A stretch of 58,350 nt of DNA from NCBI GenBank assembly GCA_050730675.1, contig JBOHNM010000005.1, positions 1-58,350 on the forward strand, in the 5' to 3' direction. A program made the position numbers and the translations under genes. Below the pieces are notes generated by a model. That model ran no database searches, had not been told where the DNA came from, and saw only the letters and a program-made list of their open reading frames with translations. Positions 48,269 through 56,598 of the stretch are shown here, one piece after another. This DNA comes from JBOHNM01 sp050730675 (GTDB lineage Bacteria > Planctomycetota > Phycisphaerae > Phycisphaerales > UBA1924). The stretch's first letter is position 1. Each line of letters begins with the position of its first letter.

Positions 48269-50398
48269 TCAGCGCCACAGCAGGTTCGCCACGTCGTTGT
48301 AGGTGACGATGAGGAACATGCAGCCGATCAAGGCGAGGCCGGCGAGGGCCGCGACGTTCTGGACCGCTACGGAAACGGCTTTGCCGGTGATCTGTTCATA
48401 AAGGATGAACAGGAACTGTCCGCCGTCAACGATCGGCAGCGGCAGGAAATTGATCACGGCGAGGTTGATGCTGATGGCGGCCATGAAGAACAGCAACCAC
48501 GGGAAACCGCGCTCGGCCAGGAGCGTGCCGACATGCGCGATGCCGACGGGGCCCTTGAGGTGTTCGACCTTGACGGTGCCCTGGGCAAGGCGAGCCAGGG
48601 TGAGGTAGGTCTGTACCATGGCCTTTTTGGTCTCGCGCAGGCCCATCGAGATCGCCTGCACCGGGCCGTCGGCCTTGAGCAGCGTCTGGTCCGGCTGGAA
48701 GAGCGATGCGTCGAGCGGGCTTTCCCAACCCAGCTTGGTGATCTGCGCGGTTTCCGCTTCCGGCATCGTCCACTTGACGGTCTCGGTGACGTCGGCGGTG
48801 GCGAGGGGCAGCTTCACGGTGAGCTGCACGGTCAGCGGGCCCGAAGCCTTGCCGGCGAGCGACCGCAGCCGCGCGCGGACATCGGCGAGCGAGGAAACCG
48901 GTTCGCCGTTGACGGCCAGGATCTGTGTACCGGGCGCCAGGTGCAGCCCCGCGCCGCTCGGCGAGGCGGGTGTGGCGCCATCACCGGAAATCGCGGTCCA
49001 ACGCTCCGGCCAGCGCGAGACAAACGCACCCTCGGTGATGCAGTCGTCGGGCCGGAAGCCCACTTTGCCCTGCTTGTTGACCGGGAGCGTGCCGAGATCT
49101 ACCAAGGTCCATTCCTCGCTCGAGCGGCGGGCAACGACTACGGGGATGCTCGAGCCGGTGTAGCGCCCGATCTCATCGACGCCCTCGGCGATCGACGGCC
49201 ATTCCAGCTCGCCGAGCCGCGCAAAGACGTCGCCCGTTTTCAAGCCCGCGCCGCTGGCGGCCTTCGCCTCGTCCAGCACCCACGCCACGCGCAGCACCGG
49301 GACCAGCCCGGCCAGATGCTCCACCACCACCTGCGACTTCAGCGGTGACTGCTCGAAGCGCTGGCGCTCAAAGAGCGGTTCAGGCATCAGCTCAACCGCA
49401 ACAGCGCCGCCCGCAGGGTCGCGGAAGTCCACGGTGATCGGTTTGCCATCGGCAAAATTGAGGGCTTGCTCAGCGTCGTAGAGCGTCGGCGTTCCGCTGG
49501 TCACGCCGGGAACGTGCGAAAGGACCATGCCGGACTTGAGCGTTGGGAAGCCGAGCGTGGCCGCGGCCTTTTCGATGGTCTTCCGCTGCTCGTCGTTCTT
49601 GCCGGCGTGCAATTGCCCCGTGACGGCCGAGCCGATCCCGAGCGCCAAGGTGTTGGCGACCGGGTCCACGCGCGGCTCGATGTTGAAATGGAGGGTTCCT
49701 GCCACACCGGGACGCTGGACGTCGATCGCGAGCTTGCGACCCTTGGCGCTCATGATCGTCGCCGCGGTGATGTCCTGGAACTTGGCCATCGGGTCGCCGT
49801 CGATCGAGAGGATCGTGTCCCCCGATTGCAAACCGATTTGGGTGATGCCGAGTGCCGCGGCGTTGGACGCGACCGCGCTGGAAGCGGGCGACCCGGGCAG
49901 GACCATGCCGACCTTGGGCGATTCGGCCTTGAGGCCGACGCCGAAGACGATGAGGAAGAGCACCGCGGCGGTGATCACGTTCATGATCACTCCCGCGGAG
50001 ATGACGATCATCCGTTTCCACGGCGGGCAGTTCTGAAAACTATCGGCCTCGTCGGAGCGGGCGGAGGGATCGGCATCGTCCTGGCCGAGCATCTTGACGT
50101 AGCCGCCGAAGGGGAAGATGTTCCAGCGGTACTCGGTCGGGGAGAGGGCATGAGGATCGTGGCGCTGCAGACCTTCGCGCTCGACTTGGCGGCGTTTGAG
50201 ATACTCGCGTTCGCTGGACCCGGCGCGGACGCCGATCCCCTTGCGGTACGAGACGATCGCGGGGCCGAAGCCCATCGCGAAAGCAAGTACACGGATCCCC
50301 GCCCAGCGCGCGGCGAGGAAGTGCCCCAACTCGTGGAGCAGGATGATGAGGCTGAAGCCGGCCACCACCAGCAGGAAATCGAAGAACGTGGAGATCAT
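48269..50398 (-). CDS. rseP: Site-2 protease RseP with three PDZ-like regions
   Basis: 709 residues, versus about 450 in E. coli RseP. It is an intramembrane zinc protease that cleaves anti-sigma factors or signal peptides. The zinc motif is LLHELGHFLAARWAGI (HELGH, 22-26) and the third ligand is in NFLPLPIVDGGQ near residue 655. FGPAIVSYRKG and FPFGGYVKMLGQDD are family motifs. PDZ-like segments lie near 165-235 (GLQSGDTILSIDGDP), 370-430 (GLKTGDVFARLGELEW) and 490-545 (HLAPGTQILAVNGEPVSSLA). The third accounts for much of the extra length. No dxr, bamA or cdsA genes adjoin it. Confidence 0.92.
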   Translation of the reverse strand: MISTFFDFLLVVAGFSLIILLHELGHFLAARWAGIRVLAFAMGFGPAIVSYRKGIGVRAGSSEREYLKRRQVEREGLQRHDPHALSPTEYRWNIFPFGGYVKMLGQDDADPSARSDEADSFQNCPPWKRMIVISAGVIMNVITAAVLFLIVFGVGLKAESPKVGMVLPGSPASSAVASNAAALGITQIGLQSGDTILSIDGDPMAKFQDITAATIMSAKGRKLAIDVQRPGVAGTLHFNIEPRVDPVANTLALGIGSAVTGQLHAGKNDEQRKTIEKAAATLGFPTLKSGMVLSHVPGVTSGTPTLYDAEQALNFADGKPITVDFRDPAGGAVAVELMPEPLFERQRFEQSPLKSQVVVEHLAGLVPVLRVAWVLDEAKAASGAGLKTGDVFARLGELEWPSIAEGVDEIGRYTGSSIPVVVARRSSEEWTLVDLGTLPVNKQGKVGFRPDDCITEGAFVSRWPERWTAISGDGATPASPSGAGLHLAPGTQILAVNGEPVSSLADVRARLRSLAGKASGPLTVQLTVKLPLATADVTETVKWTMPEAETAQITKLGWESPLDASLFQPDQTLLKADGPVQAISMGLRETKKAMVQTYLTLARLAQGTVKVEHLKGPVGIAHVGTLLAERGFPWLLFFMAAISINLAVINFLPLPIVDGGQFLFILYEQITGKAVSVAVQNVAALAGLALIGCMFLIVTYNDVANLLWR

Positions 50399-50601
50399 GG
50401 GATGAGGTGAGACGAGGAGGCCGGAAGTTGAAGGGACGATGGTTCTACCCGTGTATCGGCGGGTGTGTTCGCCACGGCGAGCGGATTGGGCGACTTCACC
50501 CGTGGGTTGATTGTGGCGGTGCCCCGGCCGGAGGCCAGCGGCGGCACGCGGGCGGCCCCCAGATTGCGCAACCGAGCGTCCTTTTGCCGGTTCCGCGCGA
50601 T

Positions 50602-50633
50602 ATAAAAACGGCCCGGGATCACTCCCGGGCCGT
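50602..50633 (-). terminator. Terminator after the redoxin gene
   Basis: An 11-bp GC stem (50608-50618 with 50623-50633, 4-nt loop) is followed on the minus strand by TTTTTATA. It is 38 nt after the redoxin stop codon. The remaining gap to rseP (50399-50600) shows no gene. Confidence 0.85.
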
Positions 50634-50671
50634 CGTTCGGGTCTTCTGACTGCGATCCACGTCGGATCGGA

Positions 50672-51346
50672 TTACTTGTACTTCACGCCGCAGCCGTAGG
50701 GCTGGCTCTGCGAAGTGGTCACACCCTTGCCGGCGGCCATCTCGTTCAGAGCGTTGCGGACGTAGTTCTTGACATCCTTGCCGCCGCCGCGCTGGTCGTT
50801 GTCGATCGCGCCGTTGTACGTGACCTTGCCGTCCTTATCAATGATGAACATGTGCGGCGTGGTCTTGGCGCCGTAAGCGCGGCCGGTCTTGCCGTCCTCG
50901 TCGATGAGGATGGGGTACTCGATCTTCCACTCGTCCTTGGCCTTCTTGTTGGCCTCGACGCCGTTGCCCTCTTTGCCGGGGCCGCTGGAGTTGATGGCGA
51001 GGAAGACGATCCCCTTCGCGTTGAACTCCTTGTAGAGGTCGGCGAAGATGTTGGCCTTGTGCGTGCGGACGATCACCGGGCACTGCGGGTTGAACCACTC
51101 GATGACGACGGTCTTGCCCTTGTAGTCGGCGAGCTTGACGGTCTTGCCATCAAGGTCCTTCAACTCGAACGCCGGGGCGGTGTTGCCCGGGTTGGTGCCG
51201 ATGGTGTTCTGCTTCAGGTTGTTGGAGGCGGCCGCGGCGGCCGGGGGAACGGCGGGTGGCGGCGGGAACGCGCCGGCCGTGAGAGTCACAGCGGCGATCG
51301 CGCCGACGGCCAGAGTGGCAAGCAGCGTGCGGGCGGTCTTGTTCAT
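50672..51346 (-). CDS. Secreted redoxin (AhpC/TSA-like thioredoxin-fold protein)
   Basis: 224 residues. A signal peptide ends near AVTLTAGA and is followed by a proline/alanine linker. The thioredoxin-fold domain (about 50-200) has APAFELKDLDGKTVKLADYK, VVIEWFNPQCPVIVRTH, ILIDEDGKTGRAYGAKTTPH and MFIIDKDGKVTYNGAIDN. There is one Cys in the active-site loop (NPQCPVI), not CxxC. The only other Cys is in the C-terminal YGCGVKYK, a conserved ending in this group. A periplasmic thiol peroxidase or reductase role is likely. The signals upstream of the ATG include AAAAGGAG. Confidence 0.88.
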   Translation of the reverse strand: MNKTARTLLATLAVGAIAAVTLTAGAFPPPPAVPPAAAAASNNLKQNTIGTNPGNTAPAFELKDLDGKTVKLADYKGKTVVIEWFNPQCPVIVRTHKANIFADLYKEFNAKGIVFLAINSSGPGKEGNGVEANKKAKDEWKIEYPILIDEDGKTGRAYGAKTTPHMFIIDKDGKVTYNGAIDNDQRGGGKDVKNYVRNALNEMAAGKGVTTSQSQPYGCGVKYK

Positions 51347-51392
51347 CCGAAACTCCTTTTTGGGGGGCTGATGGTCTTACCGATGCCGGTCG

Positions 51393-52319
51393 TTACGGTT
51401 TCGTTGCACCCGGCTCTGCCGGGGCACGTGCCCTCAATGGTACGTTGATCGAATACGCCACGGTGCGCGGGGTGGATTCAGGGGTTTTCCCGGGGTCTGA
51501 GGGCTTGGCCGCCTCGGGCTTCGTCGCATCCGCGGTCTTCGCGGCGGGGAATTTCGCCTCCAAAATGCCGATCGCCGCGGTCGGCTGCTTGTCGCCCCTG
51601 CGGTCGAGGTCGAGGGGAATGCGAAGCGTGTCCCCCTTGGCGGTGCAGGACACGAGGGGCTTCACCACAAACGCGCCAGCCTCATCCGGTAAGAAGGTGA
51701 TCGACTCGGCGCCGGGGGCATTGAGGATGAGGGTGGATCCGTCAACCTTGGCGACGACCGTGGCCGGCGCGGGTTGCGGGATGAGCTTCTGAGCCGCGGC
51801 GATCTTTGCAGCGCTCGGAGAGGCCTTGGCCTCGGTTTCGGCCGCGACGACCGGAAGCGCAAGCGAGAGCGTCGCATCGCCCGGCAGGCAGGCCTCCTTG
51901 CAGACGAGCCACTTGGCGGCACCGGCGATCGCCAGCGGCGTGCCGGGCTTGACAGTTTTGTCGGCCGTGAAGGGAACGATAAGTGTCAGATCGCCCTCGT
52001 AGATGTGATCCAGCAGGTCGCCCGGAGCGATGTGGCGGTGCGGCGCGGGCCACCGGATTTCGCCGACCTTGCAGCCGGCGGGGAGTGTCCAGTCAATCCC
52101 GGGCGAAAAGCCCGAGTCGTTCTGTCCGCGCCAGTAAAGGTGCCAACCCTTCTGGATCTTGAAGTTGACCGCCAAGTTGATGGTGCCGCCGGGCCAGATG
52201 GCGGAGCGGTCGGCGTGCAGGGTCGCCTGCGCCGGCGATTCGTCGGCCGGCACCGTCGCGGCGGGGGCGGTGGGGGTGGCGGCGATCGAAAGGCAAGCCA
52301 GCAAGGGGAAGATCGGCAT
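51393..52319 (-). CDS. DsbD N-terminal-domain (ScsB-like) secreted protein
   Basis: 308 residues from ATG 52319. A signal peptide (MPIFPLLACLSIAATPTAPA) precedes a domain like the periplasmic alpha domain of DsbD: HADRSAIWPGGTINLAVNFK, GWHLYWRGQNDSGFSPGIDW, RWPAPHRHIAPGDLLDHIYE and the Cys pair in WLVCKEACLPGDATL. That domain receives electrons from the DsbD membrane part. Here the membrane and thioredoxin parts are missing. The protein may partner a separate CcdA-like carrier, but none is in the window. The last third is Pro/Lys-rich. The redoxin gene follows 46 bp later on the same strand. Confidence 0.85.
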   Translation of the reverse strand: MPIFPLLACLSIAATPTAPAATVPADESPAQATLHADRSAIWPGGTINLAVNFKIQKGWHLYWRGQNDSGFSPGIDWTLPAGCKVGEIRWPAPHRHIAPGDLLDHIYEGDLTLIVPFTADKTVKPGTPLAIAGAAKWLVCKEACLPGDATLSLALPVVAAETEAKASPSAAKIAAAQKLIPQPAPATVVAKVDGSTLILNAPGAESITFLPDEAGAFVVKPLVSCTAKGDTLRIPLDLDRRGDKQPTAAIGILEAKFPAAKTADATKPEAAKPSDPGKTPESTPRTVAYSINVPLRARAPAEPGATKP

Positions 52320-52428
52320 GTGGTCTTTCGTTTTGGGGCGAGACGGACGGGAGCCGGTCGATGCTGTATTCTTGCCCCGCGGCGGCTTGGAGGCATCCGC
52401 GGCAGGTACTGCGACGAAACCGGGGGGC

Positions 52429-52917
52429 ATGATGAACCAGTGGAAGACGTGCGTGGTGATGGTCGGACTGCTCGTGTTGTGCGCAATCGGCCTGGGCGGG
52501 TGCAAGGATGGCGTCACGGATACGGACGTCACCAACAACCAAATCTCGCTGGTGGACGTGCAGAAACTGTGGGCCAAGCGGAGCGACAAGTCGCTGCTGT
52601 TGATCGACGCGGAGTTGCCGTCGGTCTATCAGGCGGGACACATCCCCGGCTCGGTGAACATGCCGTGGACGGACTTCACCGAGAATCAGAAAACGGGCGA
52701 GCTGGACCCGCGGATCACGGCGTACGACAACATCGTCGTGTACGGGCAGAACCGCGCACCGGGGGCGGTGCAGGCCGCGACCAAGCGGATGCTCTATTCC
52801 GGGTATGACGTGCGGGCGTTCCTGGGCGGGCTCGAAGAGTGGAAAGCGGCGGGATTGCCGATCGACAAGGGGCCGGGCAAGAAGTGGTCCGAAGAGCCGC
52901 GCGGCCAGTTGAAGTAG
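52429..52917 (+). CDS. Rhodanese-like lipoprotein lacking the active-site cysteine
   Basis: 162 residues; ATG 52429 or 52432. The signal peptide ends LLVLCAIGLGGC, a good lipobox. The rhodanese fold is seen in SLVDVQKLWAKRSDKSLLLI, DAELPSVYQAGHIPGSVNMP, IVVYGQNRAPGAVQAATKRM and GYDVRAFLGGLEEWKAAGLP. The nucleophile cysteine of rhodanese normally follows the VVY strand (CxxGxR). Here that residue is Gly (VVYGQNR), so sulfur transfer is unlikely. A TATTCT box is at 52367-52372. It is divergent from the DsbD-like gene, and a redox or sulfur-sensing scaffold role is conceivable. Confidence 0.85.
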   Translation: MMNQWKTCVVMVGLLVLCAIGLGGCKDGVTDTDVTNNQISLVDVQKLWAKRSDKSLLLIDAELPSVYQAGHIPGSVNMPWTDFTENQKTGELDPRITAYDNIVVYGQNRAPGAVQAATKRMLYSGYDVRAFLGGLEEWKAAGLPIDKGPGKKWSEEPRGQLK

Positions 52918-52921
52918 CGAC

Positions 52922-53629
52922 TCAGCCCTTGCGGGCCTGATGCCCGAAGCTCATCCGCACCGCCCCGTCGGCCAGCAGGGCCACCGCGTCGTAGACCGGC
53001 AGGGGGCTGTTGTCGGCGGTGACGACCAGCGGCGCCTCCGAGCAGCCGAGGATGACGCCCTCGGCGCCGCGCTCGGCCATGCGCGCGATGGCGCCGAGCA
53101 TCGTCTCCTGGCTGGGTCCAGTCACAAATCCGTGGACAAGCTCGTCGAAGACGATGCGGTCGATCAGGTCGCAGTCGGTCATCGCGGGCGGGATGACCTT
53201 GATGCCGCGCAGGCCCAGCGTGGTCTGGTAGGTCGAGCCGAGCATCACCATTTTGGTGCCGATGACGCCCACGACACGCCGTGAATCGGCGACGATGGCG
53301 TCGGCGACCAGGTCGGCCATGGTGAGCCAGGGGATCGGGCAGTTGGGCTGGGCGAGGTGGACCGCGTGCTGCATCACGTTGTCGGGTGTGAGGCAGAAGT
53401 CCGCGCCGATCGACGCGAGGGACTTGGCCGAGCGCGCCAGCATGTCGCCGATGGTGTGCCAGTCGTCCCGATGGACCGCGCCGAGATAGTCCTCGAACGG
53501 CAGGTTATGGACCGAGATCGTTGGATGAAGCGAGCGGCCGGTCAGCGCCTCGGCCCGGCGCGAGATCTCGCGGTAGCACAGGGCGCCGCCCTCGGGGCTG
53601 ACGGCCACGATGCCGATGTGCTTGGGCAA
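52922..53629 (-). CDS. Aspartate/glutamate racemase family protein
   Basis: 235 residues from a TTG at 53629, chosen because the protein then starts PKHIGIVAVSPEGGALCYRE and CGGAG is upstream. The family uses two cysteines for racemisation. The second is present (GVILGCSEAPLVV). At the first, where most members have P-C-N-T, this protein has LTPDNVMQHAV with Asp in place of Cys. It may therefore be an isomerase or lyase-type relative rather than a classical racemase. The substrate cannot be assigned. It converges with the rhodanese-like gene with 4 bp between the stops. Confidence 0.82.
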   Translation of the reverse strand: MPKHIGIVAVSPEGGALCYREISRRAEALTGRSLHPTISVHNLPFEDYLGAVHRDDWHTIGDMLARSAKSLASIGADFCLTPDNVMQHAVHLAQPNCPIPWLTMADLVADAIVADSRRVVGVIGTKMVMLGSTYQTTLGLRGIKVIPPAMTDCDLIDRIVFDELVHGFVTGPSQETMLGAIARMAERGAEGVILGCSEAPLVVTADNSPLPVYDAVALLADGAVRMSFGHQARKG

Positions 53630-53733
53630 GACCCGGCTCCGGCGTAAGAGGAACGTGGGAGGAGTGAACGAACCGGACAACTGAACGCGTCCGGGGGCGG
53701 GCAGTCAATCCGGCGAAGGCTCGCGGCAACGAT

Positions 53734-53739
53734 TATCCT
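53734..53739 (+). promoter_or_regulatory. -10-like box before hscB (leaderless candidate)
   Basis: TATCCT ends 6 nt before the GTG at 53746. There is no Shine-Dalgarno. Confidence 0.4.
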
Positions 53740-53745
53740 CTGTCC

Positions 53746-54276
53746 GTGGCAGAACCTGCGCGAGGGACGCGTCGCGACGCGTTCGACATCCTGGGAGTTG
53801 CGGCGCGGTTCGATCTCGACCTGCCGGCGGTACAGCGGGCCTACCTCGCGCGCAGCGCCGATGTCCACCCCGACCGGGCGGGGGAAGCGGGCGAGCAACT
53901 TGCGGCGGAACTCAACGACGCCAAGCGCGTGCTGGAAGACCCCGAGCGTCGGGCGGGTGCGCTGCTTGCGCGCCTGGGCGGGCCGAGCAAAGAGGCCGAC
54001 CGGTCGCTCCCCGACGGCTTCTTGATGGAGATGATGGAGCTGCGTGAGTCGGCCGAGGCCGCGGGTGCATCGGGCGACCGCGCGGAGGTCGATCGGTGGA
54101 TCGCCGACGCCGAGCGGCGGCGAAAGGGGCACATCGAGTCGGTCGGACGAGCATTTGCGGCGGTGGGCGCCGCGCCGACGGGCGACCAACTTCGGGCGAT
54201 CCGGCGGGAACTCAACGCCTGGCGGTACATCGAGCGCATGATCGAGCAACTGGATGGAGGCGGTGAGACGATGTAG
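53746..54276 (+). CDS. hscB: Fe-S cluster co-chaperone HscB-like J protein
   Basis: 176 residues with GTG start. The N-terminal J-domain runs from DAFDILGVAARFDLDLPAVQ to ELNDAKRVLEDPERRAGALL, with the HPD motif at 41-43 (ADVHPDRA). The C-terminal segment SLPDGFLMEMMELRESAEAA matches the HscB oligomerisation domain (consensus 'DPxFLMEQMELRE'). HscB targets the scaffold IscU to the Hsp70 HscA. No isc genes are next to it. The start overlaps no other gene, and its 3' end overlaps an upstream extension of the following frame. Confidence 0.82.
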   Translation: MAEPARGTRRDAFDILGVAARFDLDLPAVQRAYLARSADVHPDRAGEAGEQLAAELNDAKRVLEDPERRAGALLARLGGPSKEADRSLPDGFLMEMMELRESAEAAGASGDRAEVDRWIADAERRRKGHIESVGRAFAAVGAAPTGDQLRAIRRELNAWRYIERMIEQLDGGGETM

Positions 54277-54304
54277 GGTGCCGACCGAGGCCCCTCACCC
54301 CTTC

Positions 54305-55597
54305 ATGCCCGCCATCGCCATCCCCATCCTGATCACGCTCGTCGCGCTGCTGTGCGTGGTGGCCGTCCTGTCGTCGCTGGAGACGGTCCTGTTCAGCCTG
54401 TCGTACCACGACCGCTCGCGCCTCAAGCGACTGAGCCCGCCGGCGGAACGGGCGGCGGCCAAGCTGCTGTCACAGCCGCGGGCGCTGCTGGTGTTGATCC
54501 TGTTCTTCAACATGATCGCGGTGACGCTCTATTTCGTGCTTTCGACGATCCTCGGCGAGCGTCTGGAGAAACAGTGGATGTCGATCGCGCTGGGGGCATT
54601 CAACCTGCTGGCGATGACGGTGCTCTCCGAGGTCATCAGCAAGATGATCGCGGGGCGCTACCGCGTGGAGCTGGCGCGAGTGATGTCGATCCCGGCGCTG
54701 ATCGCCTTTACGGCCCTGCGCCCGCTCCGGGTGTTCCTCGATCGCGGGGTGATCGCACCGCTGACGCGGCTGGTGGTCTCGACGGGCGAGGGCGCCGCGG
54801 AGCTCTCGGGCGAAGAGCTGAGCGAGCTGCTGGCCCAGGGGAAGCGTCAGGGCGCCATCGATGCCGACGAGCAGCGCATGCTGCGCCAGGTCATCCACTT
54901 CGGCGAGCGGCGTGTGCGCGAGATCATGGTGCCGCGCGTGCAGATGGAGTGGCTCGACGAGAAGGCGACCGCGCCGGAAGTGGCGGAGCTGGTGCGGCGG
55001 ACTCGGCTCACACGTGTGCCGATCTGCCGCGGCTCCCTCGACGACGAGGTGATCGGGCTCCTGCACTCCAAGAAGTACATGGCGTCCGTGGCGGCGGGGC
55101 GAGCGCCGGCGCTGTCGGAATCTTGCGAGCCGGTGCGGTATGTCCCGCAGACGGCGACGCTGGACAAGCTGCTGGAGACGATGCGGACGGGCGGGGTGAA
55201 GGTGGCCCTAGTGGTGGACGAGTTCGGCGCCGTCGTCGGCGCGGTGGCGACCCAGGACCTGGTGCGCACGCTCATCAGCGAGCTGACCGAGCAGGAAGCC
55301 GAGGGCGAGGAGGAGCCGCAGGTGCAGCTGGTGGGGCTGGGGATCTGGAGTGTGCCGGGTCGCTTCTCGGTGCGTGAGTGGGCGCGGATGTTCAAGATGG
55401 AGGACCAGTCGCGCGTCTCGACGGTGGCCGGACTGGTGTTCGCGCGGCTGGGAAGGCTGCCGCGGGTCGGGGATGTGGTGCGCCTCGGGAACGTGCGGCT
55501 GGAGGTCGCGCGAGTTCACGGCCGCGTGGCGGAGGAAGTGCTCCTCTCGCTGATCGAAACGCCGGCCGAGCGCGCCGAGAGGGAGGCCCCGCGATGA
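54305..55597 (+). CDS. CNNM/CorC-HlyC-type transporter protein with CBS pair
   Basis: 430 residues from ATG 54305. Three or four membrane segments form the CNNM (DUF21) domain (1-150): ITLVALLCVVAVLSSLETVL, LLVLILFFNMIAVTLYFVL and SIALGAFNLLAMTVLSEVIS. The link ELSGEELSELLAQGKRQGAI and two CBS motifs follow (RVREIMVPRVQM and ALVVDEFGAVVGAVATQDLV). The C-terminal CorC_HlyC domain (about 335-420, GRFSVREWARMFKMEDQ) is present. The family is linked to Mg2+ or Co2+ homeostasis. The stop overlaps the next start as ATGA. Confidence 0.9.
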   Translation: MPAIAIPILITLVALLCVVAVLSSLETVLFSLSYHDRSRLKRLSPPAERAAAKLLSQPRALLVLILFFNMIAVTLYFVLSTILGERLEKQWMSIALGAFNLLAMTVLSEVISKMIAGRYRVELARVMSIPALIAFTALRPLRVFLDRGVIAPLTRLVVSTGEGAAELSGEELSELLAQGKRQGAIDADEQRMLRQVIHFGERRVREIMVPRVQMEWLDEKATAPEVAELVRRTRLTRVPICRGSLDDEVIGLLHSKKYMASVAAGRAPALSESCEPVRYVPQTATLDKLLETMRTGGVKVALVVDEFGAVVGAVATQDLVRTLISELTEQEAEGEEEPQVQLVGLGIWSVPGRFSVREWARMFKMEDQSRVSTVAGLVFARLGRLPRVGDVVRLGNVRLEVARVHGRVAEEVLLSLIETPAERAEREAPR

Positions 55598-56583
55598 CGC
55601 ACGGTGCGGAGATGGCGATGTGGGGGGCGTGCTTCCTGGTCGGGACGCTCGGGCAATGCGTCTGCGCCGGCATGGAGATGGGCGTCTACACCGTCAACCG
55701 CGTGCGTCTGAGCATCCGCGCGGGCGGGGCGCGGCCGAGCCGCAGCGCGCTGATCCTGCGGCGTGAACTGGAGAACATGCCGCGGATGTTGGCCGTGCTG
55801 CTGATCGGTTTCAATATTTTCGGAGCGATCGGCGGATTGGGGCTTGCGAACCTGCTGCAGGGGTGGGGCTACGACGACATCGGCATTGTGCTGATGACCG
55901 TCTTTGTCGCCGGACCGATCCTCTTCGTCGTCTCCGACACACTGCCGAAAGAACTCTTCCGGGCGATGGCCGATCGCCTGACGTACTTCGTCGCGCCCGT
56001 GCTGGCGGCCATGCGCGTGCTGCTGACGTGGACGGCGGTCCTGCCGCTGGTGCAGGGGCTGGCCAAGCTTGTGACCAATCTGCTGCCGCCCCAGGAGGGC
56101 GAGATCACCGACCCGCGCCAGCGGATCGCTGCGCTGCTGCAGGAGGGCGCGCAGCACGGGGCCATCAGCGAGTCGCAGGCGACGCTGCTGGACCGCGCCC
56201 TGGCGCTGCGCGAGCGGACCGTTGAGGACGAGCTGGTGGCCTGGTCGCGCTGCCAGACGATCTATTCGGGGGCCAACCGGGACCAGATCATCACGGTGGT
56301 GAGCAACAGCCCCTACAGCCGCCTGCCCGTGGTGGATGCGCGCGGACAGGTGGTGGGCGTGGTGGAGCAGCTCTCGCTGAGCCTTGATCCGGACCGGCCC
56401 GTGACGGATCTGATGAAGCCGGCGCTCTTCATCGAACCATCCAAGCCGGTGACGGCGGCGCTGCAACTGATGGCCGACCACGGATCGCGCCTGGCGATCG
56501 TGCGGGCCAAGGGGCGCGCGGTGGGGATCGTGACGGCGAAGAACCTGGTCGAGCCGCTGACGGGAGAGCTGAAGGCGTGGTGA
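55594..56583 (+). CDS. Second CNNM/CBS protein lacking the CorC domain
   Basis: 329 residues; the ATG at 55594 overlaps the previous stop (ATGA), so translation is probably coupled. The CNNM membrane domain (WGACFLVGTLGQCVCAGMEM, MLAVLLIGFNIFGAIGGLGL, SDTLPKELFRAMADRLTYFV) is followed by AALLQEGAQHGAISESQATL and two degenerate CBS motifs (SPYSRLPVVDARGQVVGVVE and HGSRLAIVRAKGRAVGIVTA). The CorC_HlyC domain seen in the partner is missing. The pair probably forms a heteromeric membrane protein. Confidence 0.88.
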   Translation: MTHGAEMAMWGACFLVGTLGQCVCAGMEMGVYTVNRVRLSIRAGGARPSRSALILRRELENMPRMLAVLLIGFNIFGAIGGLGLANLLQGWGYDDIGIVLMTVFVAGPILFVVSDTLPKELFRAMADRLTYFVAPVLAAMRVLLTWTAVLPLVQGLAKLVTNLLPPQEGEITDPRQRIAALLQEGAQHGAISESQATLLDRALALRERTVEDELVAWSRCQTIYSGANRDQIITVVSNSPYSRLPVVDARGQVVGVVEQLSLSLDPDRPVTDLMKPALFIEPSKPVTAALQLMADHGSRLAIVRAKGRAVGIVTAKNLVEPLTGELKAW

Positions 56584-56598
56584 GCGGGAGGGGACTGA

